From Deltaproteobacteria bacterium (GTDB lineage Bacteria; Desulfobacterota_B; Binatia; UBA9968), in assembly GCA_016193385.1 (NCBI GenBank), contig JACPSF010000043.1, positions 1-21,953 of the forward strand: 21,953 nt of DNA, given 5' to 3'. Below, piece by piece: positions 1 to 5,631 of this stretch (positions are counted from its first letter, which is position 1; every line of letters starts with the position of its first letter). Made by a program: the position numbers and the translations under genes. The notes below the pieces were generated by a model that saw only the letters and a list, made by a program, of their open reading frames with translations, was not told the DNA's origin and did no database searches.

Positions 1-18
1 AGTAATATGTCCCCCGAA
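1..18 (+). repeat. Right end of a GGGGACA-family ~90-bp repeat, cut by the window edge
   Basis: The first 18 bases match the right end of the three full copies at 4506, 4977 and 5480, including the core TATGTCCCCCGAA. A second TATGTCCCC-like core follows directly at about 20-28. The left part of this copy lies outside the window. Its orientation is the same as in the full copies, and like them it lies 3' of a minus-strand gene, here the methyltransferase-like gene ending at 109. Confidence 0.6.
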
Positions 19-108
19 TTATGTCCCCGATTTTAATCAGGAAGTAGAGTTCCACGAGCGGAACGACGGTGAAAAGAAGAAAAAGCCGAATAAGCACGCC
101 AATTCTGT

Positions 109-795
109 TTACTTTCCTTTTTTCTTGCAACTCACGGCAACACCGGCGCGGCTTTGCGGATGGATGCTGGTTTCAAATTCAGGCAGGCTTTTCATATATT
201 GATAATATTCATCTGTGCCGCTCAGGCGATACCGTCCCCGGTAGGCCGCTCTCGGCTCCTCAACATTGTGCGCCGTAATACAGCCTCCACGTTCAACTTT
301 GGGGATTAAGGCTTTGGCGTAATTGGTGTACCAATCTTTATCGGCATCAATAAAAACGAAATCAAAGGGTCCCGCAAGCTCGTTCACTAAGCGATGGGCA
401 TCGGCGAGCCGGGTATCGATGTACTCGCTGAGACCCGCTTCCTTGAAATTGGCCAATGCCTGCCTGTAGCGCCCCTCATCAATTTCGATGGTGATCAGTT
501 TACCTCCCGTTTTGCTAAGCGCCCATGCGATCCAGATCGCGGAATGTCCCGTCGAGGTCCCCACCTCCAGCGCTTTTTTGTATTTATTCTGGACGATTAT
601 TTCATAGAGAATCTTTCCGTCCGCCTCCGGAACGTTAAGATCCCGCCATCGGTTTCTCATTTTGTCCAAGAATGTCTTCACTTTCGCGTCGATGATTCCT
701 TCCTTTTCCGCGGCTTGTAAGTAGCAGGGTATCGCAAATACAAAAAGGACGGCCAAAAACCCTAAAATGGCTACGCGCGAATATTTTGTCATCAT
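109..795 (-). CDS. Exported class I SAM-dependent O-methyltransferase-like protein (family 3 / caffeoyl-CoA OMT type)
   Basis: This 228-residue protein has the fold signature of metal-dependent catechol or caffeoyl-CoA O-methyltransferases, which transfer a methyl group from SAM to a hydroxyl. The SAM-binding glycine motif EVGTSTG is at about 77-83, an acidic segment ITIEID follows at about 101-106, and FIDADKDWY at about 148-156 supplies the first metal-binding aspartate. The usual second metal site DN is HN here (about 176-177). The N-terminus is a signal peptide: a basic start, a hydrophobic core of about 16 residues, then LQA/AEKEG as a likely cleavage site, which is unusual for a SAM enzyme. 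The start chosen is the ATG pair at 795/792. An in-frame ATG at 816 would add seven residues that come from a dispersed repeat. Neither start has a good SD. Substrate is unknown. Confidence 0.8.
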   Translation of the reverse strand: MMTKYSRVAILGFLAVLFVFAIPCYLQAAEKEGIIDAKVKTFLDKMRNRWRDLNVPEADGKILYEIIVQNKYKKALEVGTSTGHSAIWIAWALSKTGGKLITIEIDEGRYRQALANFKEAGLSEYIDTRLADAHRLVNELAGPFDFVFIDADKDWYTNYAKALIPKVERGGCITAHNVEEPRAAYRGRYRLSGTDEYYQYMKSLPEFETSIHPQSRAGVAVSCKKKGK

Positions 796-820
796 GCGAC
801 AAGGCGGGTCAGGCATACTT
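780..820. repeat. 41-bp dispersed repeat, copy 1 (overlaps a gene start)
   Basis: This stretch matches 1350-1390 at 36 of 41 positions by eye. Both copies read AATATTTT, then a core like CATGCGAnAAGGCGGGnC, then AGGCAT. The copy covers the start codons and first residues of the methyltransferase-like gene, so that gene's 5' end is either fused to, or was captured from, the repeat. Confidence 0.7.
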
Positions 821-867
821 CAGGCCCACGGTCGGGTGCAGTGGCTTTATTATGGGGCTCCACCCTC

Positions 868-954
868 TCATTTGGGGTGTCGGGTCGCATCGACCGCGAC
901 CGCTAGCAACACCAAGGAGACGGCGACCAGCAAAGCAGCGACAAGGATTTCCAT
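868..954 (-). CDS. Putative 28-residue single-span membrane microprotein
   Basis: A 28-codon ORF begins with ATG two bases after the stop of the upstream two-span membrane protein. A GGGAG sequence about 10 bases upstream, inside the end of that gene, could act as SD and would couple the two. After a Met-Glu start, residues 3-21 are almost entirely Leu, Val and Ala, forming one membrane helix. The tail is short and polar (Asp-Ala-Thr-Arg-His-Pro-Lys). I recognise no family. Size, spacing and hydrophobicity argue for translation, but so short an ORF could be chance. Confidence 0.45.
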   Translation of the reverse strand: MEILVAALLVAVSLVLLAVAVDATRHPK

Positions 955-956
955 AG

Positions 957-1184
957 CTAAAGCTCCCGTAAACTTTCGATTTGCCGCTTGATACGGCGGT
1001 GCAGGATCACGATTCCCAGGGTAATCGCCACAACCGCGAAACAGCCACCTAGTACCAGGCTCAGGTTGGCGCTCCCGACGTTGGAGAGAAGCCAACCAAA
1101 CAAACTGATATCCGTGACAACCAAGATCCCGAGCCAAAACTTGAGGTATGCAATTTGCTCCTTGGCGATATCGAGTTCTGACAT
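957..1184 (-). CDS. Small two-span membrane protein of unknown function
   Basis: This 75-residue protein begins at the ATG at 1184. That start is fixed by a strong SD, GGAGGG, six bases upstream; longer in-frame starts up to 1265 lack one. A short charged N-terminus with heptad-like spacing (SELDIAKEQIAYL) is followed by two hydrophobic helices at about 16-35 and 42-62. A basic tail follows (HRRIKRQIESLREL), suggesting both ends lie in the cytoplasm. I do not recognise the family. A 28-residue membrane ORF follows two bases downstream, so the two may act together. Confidence 0.65.
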   Translation of the reverse strand: MSELDIAKEQIAYLKFWLGILVVTDISLFGWLLSNVGSANLSLVLGGCFAVVAITLGIVILHRRIKRQIESLREL

Positions 1185-1305
1185 CAACCCTCCAGGCTGG
1201 CTCTTTAACAAGTATACACCAAACCATTTCCAATGCCACCTAACGCGGCTGTAGACAAATCCCAACTACCAAAAAAGTGTCCAAATTGGGGGTACCTAAA
1301 CCGCA

Positions 1306-1360
1306 CCTCGATCCGAGATCGTCGCTTAAACGCCAAATACGGAAGTCGTAATATTTTTTC
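1306..1360. repeat. 50-55-bp dispersed repeat, copy 1
   Basis: It shares CCTCGATCCGA, then GTCGTCGTTTAAACG-like and AAATA segments, and a T-rich end with the copy at 2564-2613. On the minus strand both copies can be read as a basic peptide of the type AFKRRxRIE, which explains false N-terminal extensions of nearby ORFs. Confidence 0.65.
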
Positions 1361-1390
1361 ACCATGCGAGAAGGCGGGGCAGGCATGCTT
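1350..1390. repeat. 41-bp dispersed repeat, copy 2
   Basis: It matches 780-820 with five mismatches. It abuts the 50-55-bp repeat, so the two may form one longer composite element whose left half is missing from the 780-820 copy. No gene starts in this copy. Confidence 0.65.
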
Positions 1391-1538
1391 CGCCTCTTCT
1401 GATCCAAGGACCTCCAGTAGCTCCGGTAAAACCGCTATCCTCGCTGCTTTCATGGCTGCTGAATTCTAGCAGCCTGGCCTCGATAAGCCAATCCAGAATT
1501 TGTCGTAAACTTTGTCACACGACTCAGGGCAGCTTTTT

Positions 1539-2513
1539 TTATTTTGTCTGTCCGCTTCCCAACGAATGCAGCGCCGCTTTGAAGAAGCGATCGTCGATGA
1601 ATTGTTCGGGCTTGAAATTCGGCCGCTCTTTCAAGAGGACAATTTCAATTTCAGCCCGCTTCATCACTCCCTCCGGATCCAAAGCCGGAATGAAAGCATC
1701 GCGCATGAGGTCATACAGATTTGCAGCGATATCCCGCTGCTCCAGCAGGCCGTGGCGCATGATGATATCGATGCTCCCGTCGCGGTTGGCGCGGATCCAG
1801 TAAAGCGCCTTGACCACGGCCTTGGTCATCCTTTCCGCCAAGTCTGGCTCCTCCTGAATCAGCTTTGCGGTCGTAAGCACAGCGCTGAACGGAACGTCTT
1901 TAAAAACGTCCCCCATATAGACCAGCCGTTTGAATCCGGCGTTAAGCAGTGGCTGGTCGGTCGGCGGCGCCAAAAGGGCGGCAGCCACACCGCCCTGCTG
2001 CAGCGCGATAATTTTGCCCGCATTGTCCGGGATGCTGATGTACTCGGAATAGTTCGGCGGCAGGCCCTGTTTGGCAAAGAGAGCCTGGAGCAGACTGTAA
2101 GTGGAGCCGCCGAAGGTGACTGCGATCTTCGCACCTTTGAGATCCTCCAGGCGCTTAATCTCAGGGCGCGTGATGAGGCCGAAAGGGATCTGGTTGAAGA
2201 TCTGCACCAGAATGCGAAGCTGCTCGCCGCGAAACATCGTCTGCATCGCCGGGCCGAAAGCGGAGGAGAAGTGAACGCTTCCCGATACCAAGGCCTGGAC
2301 GTTGACCGCGTTGCCTCGCAGCACGACGATCTGCGTATTGGGAATGCCCATCTCCTCGTAGAGACCCCTGTACTTCGCCACCGCGTAAGCGAGGTGCTGG
2401 ATATTTCCCGGACCCGGCAACGAAACGTAGACGGGTTTGGTATACTGGGCCCTCACAGGGGTGGAGAGAGATAAAGCGACCAGCAACACAACGATACTCA
2501 TTTTGTTCTTCAT
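1539..2513 (-). CDS. ABC-transporter periplasmic substrate-binding protein, NMT1/SsuA-like
   Basis: The 324-residue product looks like an NMT1/THI5-like (SsuA/TauA/ThiY fold) solute-binding protein, which captures small organic compounds in the periplasm for an ABC importer. It starts at the ATG at 2513, preceded by GGGAGAG. The signal peptide of about 22 residues ends VRA/QYTKP. Typical features are the early segment LPGPGNIQHLAYAVAKYRGL with YEEMGI, the block LVSGSVHFSSAFG, and the inter-lobe strand LEDLKGAKIAVTFGGSTYSL. A longer in-frame reading to 2633 takes 40 residues from a dispersed repeat and is not the start. No permease or ATPase gene lies beside it, so it is an orphan binding protein. 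Ligand is unknown. Confidence 0.88.
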   Translation of the reverse strand: MKNKMSIVVLLVALSLSTPVRAQYTKPVYVSLPGPGNIQHLAYAVAKYRGLYEEMGIPNTQIVVLRGNAVNVQALVSGSVHFSSAFGPAMQTMFRGEQLRILVQIFNQIPFGLITRPEIKRLEDLKGAKIAVTFGGSTYSLLQALFAKQGLPPNYSEYISIPDNAGKIIALQQGGVAAALLAPPTDQPLLNAGFKRLVYMGDVFKDVPFSAVLTTAKLIQEEPDLAERMTKAVVKALYWIRANRDGSIDIIMRHGLLEQRDIAANLYDLMRDAFIPALDPEGVMKRAEIEIVLLKERPNFKPEQFIDDRFFKAALHSLGSGQTK

Positions 2514-2563
2514 GACACGTCTCTCCCTTCGCACCTCCCGACCAACCTTTTGATTCGCCGGCT

Positions 2564-2613
2564 CCTCGATCCGACGTCGTCGTTTAAACGCGAAATAGGG
2601 GGTCGTTTTTTTC
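2564..2613. repeat. 50-55-bp dispersed repeat, copy 2
   Basis: It lies 50 bases upstream of the NMT1-like gene start and matches 1306-1360 (CCTCGATCCGA, GTCGTCGTTTAAACG, AAATA, GTCGTTTTTTTC). The GTTTAAAC at its centre is a perfect palindrome. It forms most of the 200-bp space between the NMT1-like gene and the next gene and may carry its promoter region. Confidence 0.65.
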
Positions 2614-2713
2614 GGGACTTTCTTACTGTACACTTTCCCATAGCCTCAACATGCCGCTCAGCCGGCGCCATTGAGCGATCGGTCTGACGCGAGTGGTTAC
2701 GTGTCAAATCTGT

Positions 2714-3352
2714 TCAGGGCTTTCCCTCTCTCCAGATGATCGTTCCTGTCGAGAACCGCTTCTCGGCTTTAGTCATTTGACCGTTATCTTTTGCCAGGTT
2801 CCAAAGCATGTGAAACACATCCCTATAAAAGCCTTCAACAAGGAGATTCCACTGCCTTCCCGACCCCGAGAGTCCTGGAGATAGCCAAGCTGGCCGGTTT
2901 GGCGAGCTTTCGATCTCCTGAAGCTGCGCATCCTGCAACCCCGTTACTTCCCCATGGTCGTTCTTTAGAATCATTCGTGTGATGTTGATTTGATAATGCG
3001 TTTTGCCGTGTACCCCCAAGGCATGGGCAAAAGGATTGCTCTCTCCGGGCAACCAAGGATAAAACTCTTCAAGAAGGAGCTTGAAAGCATCGCCTGTGCC
3101 GATCCAGTGTTTTTTCCCTTTGTTATCTGTTGTAGTGGGGTTGGCCGGGATAAACAGTGAAACGGAAATCCCGCTGATCAGATTGCATAGGGTTGCTAAG
3201 GCAGCAAAGTTGCAGGCATGATCGATGCCAAGAGCTGGCAGGGGCAACCTCATCATTGACCGAATGTCGCCAAACTGCATGGAGAGATGATCTTTAACAA
3301 ACGACTGGACATCCGTATAGGTTTTGAATTCGGGCATGTCCGCAGGGAGCAT
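2714..3352 (-). CDS. Hypothetical protein, 212 aa
   Basis: I do not recognise this protein. It is soluble and of mixed composition, with no signal peptide and no long membrane helix. One hydrophobic stretch around residues 47-70 (ACNFAALATLCNLISGISVS) could be a buried helix. The remainder is rich in aromatic residues (Trp, Phe, Tyr). The start at 3352 is preceded closely by GGTGA; an ATG five codons later has no better SD. The length and protein-like composition support a real gene. It stands alone between the NMT1-like gene and the broken Mrr gene, so context gives no function. Confidence 0.6.
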   Translation of the reverse strand: MLPADMPEFKTYTDVQSFVKDHLSMQFGDIRSMMRLPLPALGIDHACNFAALATLCNLISGISVSLFIPANPTTTDNKGKKHWIGTGDAFKLLLEEFYPWLPGESNPFAHALGVHGKTHYQINITRMILKNDHGEVTGLQDAQLQEIESSPNRPAWLSPGLSGSGRQWNLLVEGFYRDVFHMLWNLAKDNGQMTKAEKRFSTGTIIWREGKP

Positions 3353-3442
3353 TAGTCACCGTGAAATCGTCTGGGAGCAGCGTAAGTTAAAACTCAGCCG
3401 TTCCTATTAAGTGATCGTTCTGAAGCGCATGTTAGCCTGGGA

Positions 3443-4314
3443 TCATTCCTCGGGTACTAGGAAGTAAACCGGCCTCAGAGGCAGTAAGCGGCGATATTCC
3501 TCCGGAATCTCGTCGTAATGCTCCACCCAGAGGTCAAAGAGGCGTTTAAGGTCAACTAACATGACCCGCCGGTTTTCCTGGCGGCGCGCCTCGTCTTCTG
3601 CATCGCGAGTGAACCCCCCTGTTGAGACAAATAGTCCCACGTCGCCTTCGCCAAGGATCTTATTCCATCGATTGTCGTTTTCTCCGTTTTCCGCTTCACC
3701 TGAACTTTTATCCGCGGACCTTTGATTCCCAACGGGTCAGTGTGGGCGATGATGTCGATGCCCCTGTCAGGCCCTGGAGGAGATATCCAAGCGATGTGGT
3801 AGCCCATCCCACGCAAAAGACCAGCGACAAGGTTCTGGAAGTCATAGGGGTTCATTTGGGTGAGGTGTTCCTCGATCTCGGACCACGCAGACTCCTCAGC
3901 CTCTTCTAGAGTTGTTGCTGCACCCGGAGAGTCGCCTTCCACCTCGACTTCTTCCTCCTCTGGCTGTTCCCGACGCCACTTCCGGTAGAGTCGGTCAGCC
4001 TCTTTTGCGAACTGCTCGGGGTCAGAGAACCGTTCATAAGCCTTTCGACCTTCGTCCGTGAGGGACCAGTTGCCGCGGTCTTTGATCAGCCAGCCGGCCT
4101 TGACGGGACCGATCGTGGAAAACCGGACAATCTTTTCGTAGCGCCGAGTATCAGGTCGCGTGGGATAGGTTGTCTGTTCGAACGCGGTGGGTGGAACTAG
4201 CCGTTGTAGTTGTTCGAGGATCGTCTTGGCGGGCAGACCATCGGGATGAGTAAGCAGAATCTTGAAAACACCTCGAACTAGCTCCCCACGACGCCGAGGC
4301 GTGATCTCAGGCAT
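3443..4314 (-). pseudogene. Mrr-type restriction endonuclease, frameshifted
   Basis: Mrr-type endonucleases are type IV enzymes that cut modified foreign DNA with a PD-(D/E)xK domain. The start at 4314 has an AGGAG SD seven bases upstream. Residues 1-92 form the N-terminal winged-helix Mrr_N domain. A Glu-rich linker follows (about 118-150), then the catalytic domain from about 153, with DRGIDII at about 183-189 and the QVK motif at 205-207. At about 3648-3660, after IDGIRSL, the frame breaks. The family's conserved ending continues in another frame: LGEGDVGLFVSTGGFTRDAE, then LKRLFDLWVEHYDEIPEEYR and LPLRPVYFL, ending at 3443. A few residues normally between the two blocks seem to be missing, so a small deletion rather than a single-base slip is likely. 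The catalytic core precedes the break but the C-terminus is lost. Confidence 0.8.
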
Positions 4315-4691
4315 AATAGCTCCTCTGGTTATCACCCGCACGCAGACAGGTTGGACTTAACCGCTGCGGAGGAATTTACTGCGTGCTATGGGGATTGTAA
4401 AGGGCAAAAGTCAGCGGAGAGAGTAAGCCAGTGTGCAGGGCGACAGTGGGCCAAGGGGCGGTCTTGAGCCGGTCAGCAGGCAGAAATCCCTCCGGGCAGC
4501 CGGTGGAATCCGGGGACACAATATGGATTCTTGCAGTGTCTTTTAGCCGGCGGTGCTAGCCTTGCCGAACTCGGAGTTAAGAATATGTCCCCCGAATCCA
4601 CTCACCGATTGCCGCCTAAATGTGGCTGTTCGGCTTCTGTTGAAACTGCAAGCGGGGCGCAGTGGGTTTGTAAGGTGGCTTCCTTTTACGC
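4315..4691. other. Intergenic stretch with one GGGGACA-family repeat
   Basis: No gene is convincing in this 377-bp gap. Bases 4315-4505 show no recognisable feature beyond the SD of the Mrr gene. The repeat copy at 4506-4596 follows. On the minus strand, sequence just before the repeat can be read in frame into it as a short peptide ending RGTYS-stop, as at the other copies. Confidence 0.5.
4506..4596 (+). repeat. GGGGACA-family ~90-bp repeat, copy A
   Basis: The 91-bp unit starts GAATCCGGGGACACAATA and ends AATATGTCCCCCGAA. These ends are imperfect inverted repeats of about 15 bp. The middle contains TTGCAGTGTCTTTTAG and a GC-rich segment with CCGGC/GCCGA-type pairing. It is nearly identical to the copies at 4977 and 5480. 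The GGGGACA ends resemble, from memory, those around REP-associated tyrosine transposase (RAYT, Y1 family) elements; no transposase is in the window. Confidence 0.8.
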
Positions 4692-4919
4692 TCACGCACC
4701 GCCTGCCGTCAACGCCCGCTTTGCCGCTTCTGGCAGCTCGATTGGTACAAACATGGATGCGGGGTAGAGATAGCCGTCGGGCTCTGACTTATCCTCGTCA
4801 ATGACGCGCAGCAAGCTGTGCGCTTCCGCCTCTGCGTCTGGAAGCGTGCGGTAAGCCTTGCCCACCAGCAGGCTGGCAGGGTTGCTATCGTTGTTGATGC
4901 AGATCACAAAAGCGCTCAT
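4692..4919 (-). CDS. Conserved small protein of unknown function, 75 aa
   Basis: The start at 4919 is preceded by GAGGG eight bases upstream. The sequence is compact and well formed: an N-terminal strand SAFVICI, a turn with NPASLLVGKAYRTLPD, an Asp/Glu-rich loop VIDEDKSEPDGYLYPASMF, then VPIELPEAAKRAL. I have a general memory of similar small proteins in environmental genomes but cannot name a family. No membrane helix or signal peptide is visible. It is flanked by copies A and B of the 90-bp repeat, with copy A on its 3' side. Confidence 0.7.
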   Translation of the reverse strand: MSAFVICINNDSNPASLLVGKAYRTLPDAEAEAHSLLRVIDEDKSEPDGYLYPASMFVPIELPEAAKRALTAGGA

Positions 4920-4976
4920 CGGAGTACCCTCTTGATTTTGAAATCCTTTCGGCCGACCCCATGCGCTTCAAACCAG

Positions 4977-5063
4977 GAATCCGGGGACACAGTACGGATA
5001 CTTGCAGTGTCTTTTAGGGAGTGGTGCTGGCCTTGCCGGACTCGGAATTAGGAGTATGTCCCC
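4977..5063 (+). repeat. GGGGACA-family ~90-bp repeat, copy B
   Basis: It starts GAATCCGGGGACACAGTA and ends AGTATGTCCCC at 5063, where the usual CGAA end is replaced by TTTTTGC of the adjoining antitoxin gene. The middle differs from copy A by a few substitutions (AGGGAGTGGTGCTGG). The last 16 bases lie inside the antitoxin reading frame and supply its stop codon. Confidence 0.8.
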
Positions 5064-5272
5064 TTTTTGCGGATCTCGGTTTTGGCGGTCTCCCAATCCA
5101 CAAATTGAGCTTTTCCCTCGGCGATTCGCTGGCGCCGCTCATCGAGGACGTCTTTGTGCCAGGTGGGTGACTCAAAGGCTTCTGGAGAACGGGCGATATC
5201 CTCCCAAAGCGCCTCCATGACAGCAAGCTTCTCTTGGAGGGTCATCTCTTTTAAAGGTAGGTTAATGGACAT
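5048..5272 (-). CDS. Orphan addiction-module antitoxin (TIGR02574 / PF09720-like), C-terminus altered by a repeat
   Basis: The 74-residue protein matches the small antitoxins of RelE/ParE-type modules. It has an N-terminal segment INLPLKEMTLQEKLAVMEAL with WEDI, as in the family's L-x-x-x-E-K-L-x-x-x-E-x-x-W-x-x-L pattern. This is followed by PTWHKDVLDERRQRIAEGKA and the acidic-aromatic FVDWETAKTEIRK. The start is the ATG at 5272; an in-frame TTG at 5290 is a weaker choice. The last residues, GTYS and the stop, are encoded by copy B of the 90-bp repeat. The toxin normally follows immediately downstream. Here the repeat follows and the next gene is an unrelated 75-aa protein, so the toxin seems lost. 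Confidence 0.75.
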   Translation of the reverse strand: MSINLPLKEMTLQEKLAVMEALWEDIARSPEAFESPTWHKDVLDERRQRIAEGKAQFVDWETAKTEIRKKGTYS

Positions 5273-5324
5273 AAGCGAAGTATACCCCAAGCCCGGACAG
5301 ATTCAAATCCCATCCGCTAACCGT

Positions 5325-5386
5325 TAAGTGAGCCGTTTAGGCGGCGACAAACGTCGGCGGCCTATCTCCCAAGACGGCTCCACTTA
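5325..5386. repeat. Nested two-stem palindrome
   Basis: The outer arms are TAAGTGAGCCGT (5325-5336) and ACGGCTCCACTTA (5374-5386), complementary except for one unpaired base. Inside lies a second stem: TAGGCGGCGAC (5338-5348) and GTCGGCGGCCTA (5353-5364), again with one bulge, around a four-base loop. The block could fold as a cruciform or as RNA on either strand. It has no T-run and is not an obvious terminator. Confidence 0.6.
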
Positions 5387-5479
5387 TCGAACATGAATCG
5401 GTCGGAATATCCCTCACTTACCCCAACCTGTCAAGACTCTTCTGGCCGACCAACGCTGCTGGCTTTTGGTGAATCCGGG

Positions 5480-5570
5480 GAATCCGGAGGCACAATACGG
5501 ATTCTTGCATTCTCTTTTAGCCGGCGGTGCTGGCCTTGCCGGACTCAGAAGTAAGAATATGTCCCCCGAA
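5480..5570 (+). repeat. GGGGACA-family ~90-bp repeat, copy C
   Basis: The 91-bp unit begins GAATCCGGAGGCACAATA and ends AATATGTCCCCCGAA. The left end has diverged by one base in the GGGGA core. The 10 bases before it (GAATCCGGGG, 5471-5480) look like a partial duplicate of the left end. It lies 61 bases beyond the stop of the membrane protein ending at 5632, on its 3' side. Confidence 0.8.
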
Positions 5571-5631
5571 CTACTCCCAGCCGCGCGCGGTATTCCGCGT
5601 CGGTCTGAAGCCCCAACTTAGACAGGTAGTC

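Larger units (their letters stand above)
1185..1538. other. Gene-free stretch holding two dispersed repeat copies
   Basis: I see no convincing gene here. It contains a copy of the 50-55-bp repeat (1306-1360), running directly into the second copy of the 41-bp repeat (1350-1390). A short perfect hairpin follows, with arms GCTGCT and AGCAGC, at 1455-1473; it has no T-run. The minus-strand ORF crossing the stretch is built largely from repeat sequence. Confidence 0.6.
5273..5631. other. Intergenic stretch with a nested palindrome and repeat copy C
   Basis: The 359-bp gap contains the palindromic block at 5325-5386 and repeat copy C at 5480-5570. Bases 5571-5631 read in frame, on the minus strand, as a protein-like tail (LSKLGLQTDAEYRARLG) continuing from just after the stop of the next gene into repeat C. 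No complete gene is present. Confidence 0.5.

Noticed and set aside
1205..1453. Minus-strand ORF of 82 codons
   Set aside because: Most of it is dispersed-repeat sequence, and the start of the neighbouring small membrane gene lies clearly at 1184.
1512..2474. Long plus-strand ORF (320 codons) opposite the NMT1-like gene
   Set aside because: It is the antisense shadow of a well-supported binding protein with signal peptide and SD. Its translation has no recognisable domain.
4531..4804. Two plus-strand ORFs of about 80 codons starting within repeat A
   Set aside because: They run through the repeat and antisense to the 75-aa gene, without an SD or family resemblance.
4506..5570. The three 90-bp repeats as integron attC sites
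   Set aside because: Size, inverted ends and gene-plus-repeat order fit, but I find no paired GTTRRRY/RYYYAAC core sites and no integrase. The GGGGACA ends fit REP-like elements better.
4506..5570. The repeats as a CRISPR array
   Set aside because: Only three units about 400 bp apart, with genes between them and no cas genes.
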